From Neptunicella sp048268085 (GTDB lineage: Bacteria > Pseudomonadota > Gammaproteobacteria > Enterobacterales > Alteromonadaceae), in contig NZ_JBLWWF010000007.1 of NCBI RefSeq assembly GCF_048268085.1, positions 1 to 64,000 on the forward strand: 64,000 nt of DNA, in the 5' to 3' direction. The notes beneath the pieces are model-generated. The model made no database searches and had not been told where the DNA came from. It saw only the letters and a program-made list of their open reading frames with translations. A program made the position numbers and the translations under genes. Positions 42,650 through 51,600 of this stretch are shown here, one piece after another; the stretch's first letter is position 1; each line of letters begins with the position of its first letter.

Positions 42650-44548
42650 TTATTTCATATTCTCAAGTTCATCCCACCTGCTATAGGCACTTGCTAAACG
42701 GTGTTCCAATTCGGCAAGTTCATCCAGAGTCAGGCGTGATTGTGCAGCGTCTTGTTTGAAAAATTCAGGATCATTAACCTGAGTTTGCAATTGTTGCAGT
42801 GTACTTTCCATCTGTTCAATTTTTTCCGGTAACTGCTCCAGCTCTAATTGCAATTTGTAAGATAATTTTTTCGTTTTCGCAGTAGAAGACTTCGGTGTTG
42901 GACTTTGTGATTTTACAGAAGTTTCAGCCACAAGGATATTTTGTTTTTGCTCTTGATACCAGTGTTCAATATCATCATAACCGCCAATAAATTCAATGAC
43001 TTCTCCCTGTCCTGCAAAGAACAGGCTGGAAGTCACCACATTATCGACAAATTCCCGATCATGGCTAACCAAAATAACCGTACCAGGATATTGACTCAGG
43101 GTATCTTCCAATAACTCCAGCGTTTCTACATCCAGATCATTGGTTGGCTCATCGAGAATTAATAAATTACTCGGTTTTATCAATAACTTGGCCAATAACA
43201 GGCGATTTTTTTCTCCTCCAGACAATGCGCTAACAGGCACGTTGACGCGTTCCGGGGTAAACAAAAAGTCCTGTAAATAACTAATCACATGCTTACTGCG
43301 ACCATCAATCATGATTTCCCGTTTACCATCGGCGATACAATCAATCAATTTCATTTCAGGATCGAGTTGTAAGCGGTGCTGATCAAAATAAGCAATATCT
43401 AACTTGGTACCGCAATGAACTTTACCCTTATCCGGGGTTAATTCAGCCAATAGCAATTTGATTAAAGTACTTTTACCACAACCATTGGGACCGATCAGTG
43501 CCAGTTTGTCACCACGCATTATATTGACATTAAGGTCCTTAATGATCTGCTTTTCCGCAATACGGTAATCTAGCCCTTCAACTTCAAAGACAATTTTGCC
43601 CGACTGCTGAGTTTCTTTTATATGGATCTTGGCCTTACCTTGCACATTACGTCGCTCAGAGCGCTCATTACGCAATGCTTTAAGCGCTCTGACCCGCCCT
43701 TCGTTTCTTGTTCGTCGGGCTTTAATACCTTGTCGTATCCAGGTTTCTTCCTGACTGAGTTTTTTATCAAACAAGGCATTTTGGGTTTCTTCGATTTGCA
43801 AATCTTCCGCTTTTTTATCCAGATATTGCTGATAATTACCGGGATAACTGGTTAACTTACCTCGGTCCAAATCCACAATACGGGTGGCAATATGACGAAT
43901 AAACGCCCTATCATGGCTGACGAAGACAACTGCCCCCTGATAATCAAGAATGGTTTTTTCCAGCCATTTAATCATCTCAATATCAAGGTGGTTGGTAGGC
44001 TCATCCAATAATAAAATATCCGGATCCGAGACCAATGCTCGCGCCAACGCCGCTTTGCGCCGCCAACCACCAGATAACGAAGACAATTGCTGATCCGGTG
44101 TTAATTGCAGTTGGCTGAGTACTTGCTGGATCCGTTGTTCAAACTGCCAGCCATTGAGGTGATCAAGTTGATGCTGCAGTTGTTCCAACTTATTCAGTTG
44201 TGCTTCGCTATGGTCCTCGGCAATCACCATTGTCTGGTGATAATAAGCCTGCAGCACTTTACCAATCTCGGCCAATTCTTCGGCTACATAATCAAACAAC
44301 GACATTTCCACCGAAACAGGAGGATCCTGGGGTAAGCGCGAGATAACCACATCACTGCCCACTATACGTTGTCCATCGTCAAGCTTCATATCAGCGGCAA
44401 TGACTTTTAAAAGCGTCGACTTGCCGCAGCCATTGCGTCCTACTAAACAAATCCTTTCGGAGGATTTAACCAATAATTCTATCCCATCCAATAACGGTGG
44501 ATGGCCTAAACTCAATGATGCGTTTTTTAATTGTAATAAGGTACTCAA
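42650..44548 (-). CDS. uup: ABC-F ATPase Uup
   Basis: Soluble protein with two ATP-binding domains: Walker A GRNGCGKSTL and GPNGCGKSTL, signatures LSGGWRRKAALARAL and LSGGEKNRLLLAKLL, and Walker B LLLDEPTNHLD and LILDEPTNDLD. A C-terminal coiled coil (about 560-630) binds DNA in E. coli Uup. It influences ribosome function and suppresses precise transposon excision; it is not a transporter. Length 632 (635 in E. coli). Its ATG overlaps the glutaredoxin stop by four bases. Confidence 0.96.
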   Translation of the reverse strand: MSTLLQLKNASLSLGHPPLLDGIELLVKSSERICLVGRNGCGKSTLLKVIAADMKLDDGQRIVGSDVVISRLPQDPPVSVEMSLFDYVAEELAEIGKVLQAYYHQTMVIAEDHSEAQLNKLEQLQHQLDHLNGWQFEQRIQQVLSQLQLTPDQQLSSLSGGWRRKAALARALVSDPDILLLDEPTNHLDIEMIKWLEKTILDYQGAVVFVSHDRAFIRHIATRIVDLDRGKLTSYPGNYQQYLDKKAEDLQIEETQNALFDKKLSQEETWIRQGIKARRTRNEGRVRALKALRNERSERRNVQGKAKIHIKETQQSGKIVFEVEGLDYRIAEKQIIKDLNVNIMRGDKLALIGPNGCGKSTLIKLLLAELTPDKGKVHCGTKLDIAYFDQHRLQLDPEMKLIDCIADGKREIMIDGRSKHVISYLQDFLFTPERVNVPVSALSGGEKNRLLLAKLLIKPSNLLILDEPTNDLDVETLELLEDTLSQYPGTVILVSHDREFVDNVVTSSLFFAGQGEVIEFIGGYDDIEHWYQEQKQNILVAETSVKSQSPTPKSSTAKTKKLSYKLQLELEQLPEKIEQMESTLQQLQTQVNDPEFFKQDAAQSRLTLDELAELEHRLASAYSRWDELENMK

Positions 44549-44778
44549 GCTAAAAATCCGGATAATAAGGTTAAATCAAAAGGCCAATTTAATTCTTGCT
44601 GGGTATCTTGGCGCTTTACAACGGGAATACTCACACCGTATCGCGCGAATAATGAGTCGTCATAGGCGATATCCACTTCTTCCAGTGTAACGTTTTGCGG
44701 ATATTGCTGAATAATTGCCTTCGCTTGTTCACATAAATGGCAACCTTCAGTTGAATATAAAATAAGGCTAATTGGCAT
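44545..44778 (-). CDS. Glutaredoxin-like protein (77 aa)
   Basis: Small DUF836/glutaredoxin-fold protein with the active-site motif CHLC (C13, C16) in YSTEGCHLCEQA and the cis-proline segment VSIPVVKR. It is probably a cytoplasmic thiol-disulfide or Fe-S related factor. It is coupled on both sides: its start lies inside the rlmKL 3' end (11-base overlap) and its stop overlaps the uup start. This position between rlmKL and uup recurs in Alteromonadales. Confidence 0.92.
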   Translation of the reverse strand: MPISLILYSTEGCHLCEQAKAIIQQYPQNVTLEEVDIAYDDSLFARYGVSIPVVKRQDTQQELNWPFDLTLLSGFLA

Positions 44779-46873
44779 CAGTTAATAACCAGCAGTGATG
44801 AATTTTGGGGTTACGCTTGAAATCGTCTGGTAAGGTTTTTTGCGTCCAGTCTTGAATATGCAAACCCAGTGACTTAATCGCTTCCTCGTCGAGTTTGAAG
44901 CGACGTAAATTATTAGAAAAGATAATTTCTCCACCCGGTTTTAAGCAGGCTTTTGCCTGAGTTAATAACTGCACATAATCACGCTGTACGTCCCAGGTAT
45001 TATCCATCCGCTTTGAGTTTGAAAATGACGGTGGATCTATAAAAATCAAATCATATTTTGCCTGATGATCGGCCAACCAAGTGGTGCAATCCGCCTGAAT
45101 AAATTGATATTGAGAGCCACTGAGCCTATTTAGCTGAAAATTACGTTTGGCCCAATCGATATAGGTGTGTGACATATCGACCGTGGTTACCGAGGCGGCT
45201 TTACCTAATGCCGCGTGCACCGACACACTGCCGGTATAAGCAAACAGATTCAGCACATGTTTGTCTTTAGCTCGTTGCTGAACTAATTGCCGGGTAATAC
45301 GGTGATCGAGAAATAAGCCGGTATCTAAATAGTCTCGAAGATTAACCTGAAATCTGGCGCCATTTTCATGTACTTCCAGATACTCGTGACGCTGAGCCAA
45401 TTTTTGATACTGATCTTTACCTTTTTGCTGCTCTCTGACTTTGAGTACCACCTTTTCCGGATCACACGACATAATTCTGGGTAAGGCCGCTAAAATCTGA
45501 TGAATACGTTGGCGCGCCTTGTTATCAGGCACATCTTTCGGGGCGGCATATTCCTGTACCACCACCCAATCTGCGTAACAATCAATCGCGACATTATATT
45601 CCGGTAAATCCGCATCATAAATCCGATAACAGTCGGTGTTCTGTGACTTTAACCATTTTTTGCTGCGCTGAATATTTTTCCCCAGGCGATTGGCGAAATC
45701 ACTGTTTAGTGGCTGGCTATCACGAATTTCGCTGTTGCGAGTGTTCATATCATAGTTAACCAACTGGCATTCCAGCTTACCATTCATTAACTGGTATTCT
45801 TTTTTGGCGGAAAGTTTTAATTGCCTGAATAACTCTCGATTAGAGGTTAATAACGACAGTTTCCATTGTTGAAAATGCCGTTTTAAATGCAATCCAAGCT
45901 CATCAAACAACGGCAATAGCGCGGTAATTTCGCTGAGTCGTTCACCATATGGCGGATTGCTAACTAAATAGCCGGCAGACTTCACTGGTGGCACAAATTG
46001 CACGGCATCAGCACAACTAAATTGAATATAGTCTTCAACTCCCGCCAAGCGGGCATTGCTTTTGGCCACATTGATCACACGCGAATCAATATCATTAGCC
46101 ACAATATCGGTGGTAACGGTTGTTATATTAGCTTCGGCTTGTTGAACGATTTGTTGCCACTGGGTCTCATCATGTTGACGCCACTTTGAGAATCCCCATA
46201 CCTTGCGGTTATGTCCGGCAGGGATATTGGCCGCCATCAATGCAGCTTCAATAACGATAGTACCAGAGCCACACATAGGATCATACAAAGGGGCATCCAT
46301 ATTAGCCGCCCACCCACTGCGCATCAGCATAGCACTGGCTAAATGCTCTTTTAGCGGTGCCTTACCGGCATCTTGTCGATAATGTCGCTGGTGCAAGCTC
46401 TTACCCGACATATCCAGATAAATATTCAGCTCTTCACGCCAAAAACGAGCTTGAATACGAATATCGGCGTTAATTTTACTCACCGAGGGTCGCTTACCCA
46501 GATAACTGTTAAATTGATCGACAATCGCGTCTTTAATTTTAAGCGCACCAAATTGACTGTTATTGATCGTTCGATTGGTACCAATAAAATCAATCATAAA
46601 AGTATGATGCACATCAAAGTGTTCAGACCATTTCACTGAGTCAGCAATTCGATATAAATCTTCAGCTTGATCGACCCTGCCATGGGCTAGTTTGAGTAAA
46701 ACACGATTGGCTAAGCGGGAATGTAAACAGATTCGATAGGCATCGGCCAAATCACCTTGTAACAACACTTGCCCAGGTTTTAGTTTGGTAGAACGCTCAG
46801 GGCAAAGCTGCTGCAATTCAGTTTGCAATAATTCATCCAGACCTTTTGCACTTGTTACTACTAATTCAAACAT
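44768..46873 (-). CDS. rlmKL: Bifunctional 23S rRNA methyltransferase RlmK/RlmL
   Basis: Fusion enzyme: an N-terminal THUMP domain (about 45-155) and RlmL domain making m2G2445, with the catalytic motif SNPPYGERL near residue 305, then a RlmK domain making m7G2069, with a SAM site around LNLFAYTGSVSVHAALGKA and IFIDPPSFSNSK. It acts on free 23S rRNA during 50S assembly and has an unwinding activity in E. coli. Length 701 (702 in E. coli) indicates an intact gene. It heads the rlmKL-grx-uup set, with 133 bases to zapC upstream. Confidence 0.97.
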   Translation of the reverse strand: MFELVVTSAKGLDELLQTELQQLCPERSTKLKPGQVLLQGDLADAYRICLHSRLANRVLLKLAHGRVDQAEDLYRIADSVKWSEHFDVHHTFMIDFIGTNRTINNSQFGALKIKDAIVDQFNSYLGKRPSVSKINADIRIQARFWREELNIYLDMSGKSLHQRHYRQDAGKAPLKEHLASAMLMRSGWAANMDAPLYDPMCGSGTIVIEAALMAANIPAGHNRKVWGFSKWRQHDETQWQQIVQQAEANITTVTTDIVANDIDSRVINVAKSNARLAGVEDYIQFSCADAVQFVPPVKSAGYLVSNPPYGERLSEITALLPLFDELGLHLKRHFQQWKLSLLTSNRELFRQLKLSAKKEYQLMNGKLECQLVNYDMNTRNSEIRDSQPLNSDFANRLGKNIQRSKKWLKSQNTDCYRIYDADLPEYNVAIDCYADWVVVQEYAAPKDVPDNKARQRIHQILAALPRIMSCDPEKVVLKVREQQKGKDQYQKLAQRHEYLEVHENGARFQVNLRDYLDTGLFLDHRITRQLVQQRAKDKHVLNLFAYTGSVSVHAALGKAASVTTVDMSHTYIDWAKRNFQLNRLSGSQYQFIQADCTTWLADHQAKYDLIFIDPPSFSNSKRMDNTWDVQRDYVQLLTQAKACLKPGGEIIFSNNLRRFKLDEEAIKSLGLHIQDWTQKTLPDDFKRNPKIHHCWLLTDAN

Positions 46874-47006
46874 GCTTCACCTTTTTTGTCTCTGTGCTAC
46901 AGAGTCTGCAACCAATCGGATTTAAACGGCGCGATTATAAGTGATTTGCAATCAAAAGGGGTGAATGAATCGGTGAATATTTGTAATCGCCCTGATTTTA
47001 TTCAAA

Positions 47007-47534
47007 TCAGGCCAGTTTAAGATCACTTTGTTCAGGAAAATAAGGAAATAAACAATCGTTCATCACCTTAATCACCGAGAATTGCCCCAATTGGTGATGC
47101 TCATCCAATTGCATGGTTTGACTCAGTAGCATACATAAACTGCAAGTCTTATCTTTATCAATAATCAGCACCGCTCCTTGGCCTAATGTATTTTCCAACA
47201 CCGCTAAGCCATGATGATGACCAACGGATAACTGACGTTTGAAATACCAGCTTTTAGGCATTAACGGGCGGTAGAAACTATTCACTGCTGTGGCATAAAT
47301 GGCAATTTGAGTGGCACTGGCTGCACTAAACTGTTGTTCAAAATGACTCAGCTTCTCCGCTACCTGCGTATAGTAATCCAGTTGTTCTAAATTGAATCCC
47401 TGACGTTGCATCGCAGCAGGTAACAGATGTTTTTGCCGATATGGGGTTAAACACAACATATCATCCAGCTCCAGTGCCAGGCACTGGTGCTGTTGTTCAA
47501 AATACCAACACCATTGAATTGAAGGTTGCAGCAT
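47007..47534 (-). CDS. zapC: Cell-division protein ZapC
   Basis: FtsZ-ring-stabilising protein that bundles FtsZ filaments in the cytoplasm. It begins MLQPSIQWCWYFEQQHQCLALELDDMLCLTPY, close to the ZapC N-terminus, and ends with CLFPYFPEQSDLKLA. Length 175 against 180 in E. coli. It starts five bases after pyrD, as in E. coli, so is co-transcribed with it. A small inverted repeat (CCTGATTT...AAATCAGG) overlaps the stop codon at 46990-47011. Confidence 0.93.
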   Translation of the reverse strand: MLQPSIQWCWYFEQQHQCLALELDDMLCLTPYRQKHLLPAAMQRQGFNLEQLDYYTQVAEKLSHFEQQFSAASATQIAIYATAVNSFYRPLMPKSWYFKRQLSVGHHHGLAVLENTLGQGAVLIIDKDKTCSLCMLLSQTMQLDEHHQLGQFSVIKVMNDCLFPYFPEQSDLKLA

Positions 47535-47539
47535 AAGGC

Positions 47540-48547
47540 TTAGAGCGAATCGATGATGTTTTGAACCAATTCGGGACCTTGATATATCAAGGCTGAATAG
47601 ACTTGGATTAGCGATGCTCCAGCATCTAGGCGTTGCTGAGCAGTATCCGCTGAATCAATCCCCCCTACCCCAATAATTGGCATACTACCATCAAGCACGG
47701 TGGCCAGTTTAGATAGCACATATTGGCTTTGCTCAGTTAACACGGAACCACTCAGGCCTCCCGCTTCATTGGCATAACGTAGACCCGCCACTTTATCTCT
47801 GGCCAAGGTTGTGTTGGTGGCAATCACCCCATCAATTGAGGCTTTAGTTAATGAGGCGGCCACGCCTTCAATTTCAATATCAGTTAAATCCGGCGCTATT
47901 TTCACCAATATAGGGACATATTTACCGAACTTGTCGGATAATAGTTGCTGCTCGGCTTTTAAACCGGCTAACAGATTATCTAATGCTTCCCCATACTGTA
48001 AATTACGTAATCCCGGCGTATTCGGCGATGAAATATTAACCGTCACATAGCTGGCATGATCGTACACTTTGCGTAAACAAATTAAGTAATCATCCAGTGC
48101 ATGTTGTTCTTCGGTGGTTTTATTTTTACCAATATTGATACCTAAAATGCCTTTATATTCAGCCGACTTAACTTGCTCAACTAAATAATCCACCCCTTTG
48201 TTATTAAAGCCCATGCGATTAATAATGGCCTGAGCATCTGGTAAGCGAAATAATCTGGGTTTGTCATTGCCAGCCTGGGGTTTCGGGGTCACGGTGCCGA
48301 TTTCAATATAACCAAATCCCATTGCCGCAAAGGCATCAATACACTCACCATTTTTATCCAACCCTGCTGCCAAACCTACGGGATTGGGGAATTGCATACC
48401 CAACACGTTAACCGGCTTAGCCGCCACATTTTGCCGATACAATCCTGCTAACAGGTTGTGCTGGGTATATTTTAGTCCTGTCATGGTGAGATTATGGGAC
48501 AGCTCCCCGTCTAATTGGAATAAGGCTTTTTGCAACAGGTTATACAC
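47540..48547 (-). CDS. pyrD: Dihydroorotate dehydrogenase (quinone), class 2
   Basis: Oxidises dihydroorotate to orotate with FMN and passes electrons to quinone; fourth step of UMP synthesis, associated with the inner membrane through an N-terminal amphipathic region. Motifs: GLAAGLDKNGE, the catalytic-serine loop NISSPNTPGLRNLQ and IGVGGIDS near the FMN phosphate. The start is GTG at 48547. Length 335 (336 in E. coli). Forms a unit with zapC. Its promoter must lie in the short gap that also carries the gdhB terminator. Confidence 0.97.
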   Translation of the reverse strand: MYNLLQKALFQLDGELSHNLTMTGLKYTQHNLLAGLYRQNVAAKPVNVLGMQFPNPVGLAAGLDKNGECIDAFAAMGFGYIEIGTVTPKPQAGNDKPRLFRLPDAQAIINRMGFNNKGVDYLVEQVKSAEYKGILGINIGKNKTTEEQHALDDYLICLRKVYDHASYVTVNISSPNTPGLRNLQYGEALDNLLAGLKAEQQLLSDKFGKYVPILVKIAPDLTDIEIEGVAASLTKASIDGVIATNTTLARDKVAGLRYANEAGGLSGSVLTEQSQYVLSKLATVLDGSMPIIGVGGIDSADTAQQRLDAGASLIQVYSALIYQGPELVQNIIDSL

Positions 48548-48572
48548 GCTGGGTTTCCTAGATTAAAACGTT

Positions 48573-48601
48573 AAAAAAAAGCCCTGATAAATATCAGGGC
48601 T
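48573..48601 (-). terminator. Terminator of the glutamate dehydrogenase transcript
   Basis: On the minus strand AGCCCTGAT, short loop, ATCAGGGCT then T8: a nine-base-pair stem with a long T tract, 25 bases before the pyrD start. Confidence 0.9.
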
Positions 48602-48602
48602 A

Positions 48603-48675
48603 AGAGGCTGTTTACGCCACTATTACGAAACTTTCGTTTCTTTTAAGTGGCGAATATGAAAGATAAACGACCTCT
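48603..48675. repeat. Long composite inverted repeat after gdhB
   Basis: Outer arms AGAGGCTGTTTA (48603-48614) and TAAACGACCTCT (48664-48675) pair in ten of twelve positions; inner arms CGCCACT (48615-48621) and AGTGGCG (48646-48652) are perfect; at the tip GAAAC-TTTC-GTTTC forms a small third hairpin. The result is a nested, cruciform-like structure between the gdhB stop and its terminator. I see no second copy in the window. Confidence 0.6.
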
Positions 48676-48697
48676 AGGCTTTGCTTATCTTACCAGT

Positions 48698-51600
48698 TTA
48701 TTGGCGTACACCACAATTGAGACTCAACAACATAAGCTCTCTGAGTGCTACCGAGAACTTGGCAAACTCATGAGTCGTACTAGTTTTGAATTCGTACATC
48801 ATGTGAGTCCAGCGTTCTAGCAAGTTTTCATGTTCATGCATCCAGACATCCAACATTTTATCCGCATCTTTGCCTTTACGATCAAACTTTAACAATACTG
48901 CTGCGAGTGACCGTTGTTGCCAATCAAGTTCTTCTCGATAAGACGCCCTAGCCAAGGCTTGCCAATGGTTAGATACCGTTTGACGATTAATCTGGTCAAG
49001 GAACCAATGAATTTCGAGTTTATAACCCAGTTTAAAGTAAATACTCGCCACCGTAGCTTTATCCCGTTCTTCATTTTGGGCAATCTGGGCCAAATCAAAA
49101 CAGGAGAACATGGTGCTCATACTACCAATCCGATACGCTATTTTTTCTGGCACCCCTTGTTTAGTTAAGTTTTGGATTTTCTTTTCCAACTCGACATATT
49201 CATCGGAAATCAGATATTTTTGCATATTTTTCAATAAATCGACGGCAAATGGACGATAAAACTCAATCTCGTTGCTAATTGAATTCGACTTATTACCATG
49301 GCGTAAATACCATCGTGATGCACGACGTAAAGTGCGACGGATTTCATTCAACATTTTCAGTTGGACGTCTGCCGACACTTTATTATCCAGATCTTCAATA
49401 TCATCCCACAGTAACTGCACATCAAATACGCCCTTAACCACTGAATAGGCCTGAGCGATTTCTGCGTGGGACGCACCGGTCTCTTCCTGGATGCGGAACA
49501 TGAAGTTCATGCCCATATCATTAACGATATTATTAGCTAATTTAGTAGCGATAATTTCGCCGCGTAACGCATGCTCTTCCATTCTTGCCGCAAATTTTTG
49601 CTGGAGTACTTTCGGAAAAGCCGTAGTTAACAAGCGACTGTGATATGGATTAGCGGTAATTTCCGGAATATTTAATGACTCTTTGAGGGCCATTTTACCG
49701 TAAGCAAATAGCACCGACAGTTCCGGTCTGGTTAGCCCTTGTGATGAGGCCAACCGTTCAGATATTTCATCATCGGCTGGAATAAATTCCAGTTCCCGAT
49801 TCAAACGCCCTTCTCTTTCCAAACCGTGAATAAAGCGTAACTGCTCACGTAAAACCGATACACCGCCCATTTGAGTAATCGACATGGACTGGGATTGGCG
49901 ATAGCAATCTTCCAATACCAGTGTTGCCACGTCGTCCGTCATTGAATACAGCAAGTCCTTGCGTTGCTTAATGGTCATATCACCACTGGCAACCAAAGCG
50001 TTGAGCAATATTTTGATATTAACTTCATTATCCGAGCAATCGACTCCACCGGCATTATCAATAAAGTCGGTATTAATGCGCCCACCATTAGCGGCAAACT
50101 CCACCCGACCTAATTGTGTACAACCTAAGTTACCACCTTCACCAATAATCTTGGCCTGGATTTCATGTCCATTAACTCGTAAATCGTCATTAGCCCGGTC
50201 ACCCACATCCGCGTGACTTTCTTTTTTGCTTTTAACGTAAGTACCAATCCCGCCATTCCAGATAAGATCCACAGGCATTTTCAGACAGTTATTAATTAAC
50301 TCATTTGGTGTCATCGACGCTTTGCTGGTGCCTAACCACTTTTTCATTTCCGGAGTTAGCTTGATAGACTTGGCCGCGCGCATAAACAGGCCACCGCCTT
50401 TAGAAATCAGCTCTTTATCATAGTCATCCCAAGACAAAGACGGATTGTCAAATAAGCGCTGACGTTCTTTATAGCTTTTAGCGGCATCCGGGTTGGGATC
50501 AAAGAAAATATGCAAATGGTTAAAGGCCACTATCAAGCGGGTATGTTTGGACAGCAGCATACCGTTACCAAAGACATCACCGGCCATGTCACCAATACCC
50601 ACACAGGTAAAATCGGTAGTTTGACAATCAACGCCCATTTCACGGAAATGGCGTTTGACCGATTCCCAGCCACCGCGCGCCGTAATGCCCATCTTTTTAT
50701 GGTCATAACCTACACTGCCACCCGAGGCAAAAGCATCCCCCATCCAGAAACCGTATTCTTCTGAAATCGCATTGGCAATATCAGAAAAGGTCGCTGTTCC
50801 TTTATCTGCGGCAACCACTAAATAAGGGTCATCTTCATCCAGTCTCACCACATCTTTAGGCGGCACAATAGCACCATCGACAATATTGTCGGTGATATCC
50901 AATAAACTGCGGATAAAGATTCGGTAACATTCTTGACCTTCTTTTATAAAGGCTTCACGTCCACCTTCAGTGGGTAAATCTTTACAAATAAAGCCACCTT
51001 TGGCTCCAACCGGAACAATGACCGCATTTTTAACTTGCTGTGCTTTGACCAATCCTAATATTTCAGTGCGGAAATCTTCCTGACGATCAGACCAACGCAA
51101 GCCACCACGAGCCACTTTACCACCACGTAGATGGACACCTTCCACTCTTGGAGAATAAACAAAAATCTCGAATTTAGGCCGGGGCAATGGCATTTCAGGG
51201 ATCAGTTCCGGCAAAACTTTAAAAGAAACGTAAGCTTTTTCTTTGCCCTGTGCATCCACTTGATAAAAATTGGTACGCAAGGTTGCCATGATCATATCCA
51301 GATAACGTCTGACAATACGATCATCATCCAAATTACTAACCAGATCGAGTTCGGCGACAATGGTATCAACCAAGTCAGTCTCTTTCTTTTCAGAACGCTT
51401 TAATGCCGGGCTTAAACGCTGTTCAAACAATTGCACTAACAACGCCGCAATCTTGGGATATTTATCCAGAGTACGAGCGATATAATCTTTACTAAATGAA
51501 CTACCGGTCTGGCGCATGTATTTTGAATAGGCGCGCAGTATTGTGACGGCGCGACCAGGCATCCCCGCACCTAATACCAAACGGTTAAAAGAGTCATCTT

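Noticed and set aside
46990..47011. Hairpin overlapping the zapC stop codon as a terminator
   Set aside because: Eight-base-pair stem but no T-run follows on the minus strand; transcription probably continues to rlmKL or ends by another means.
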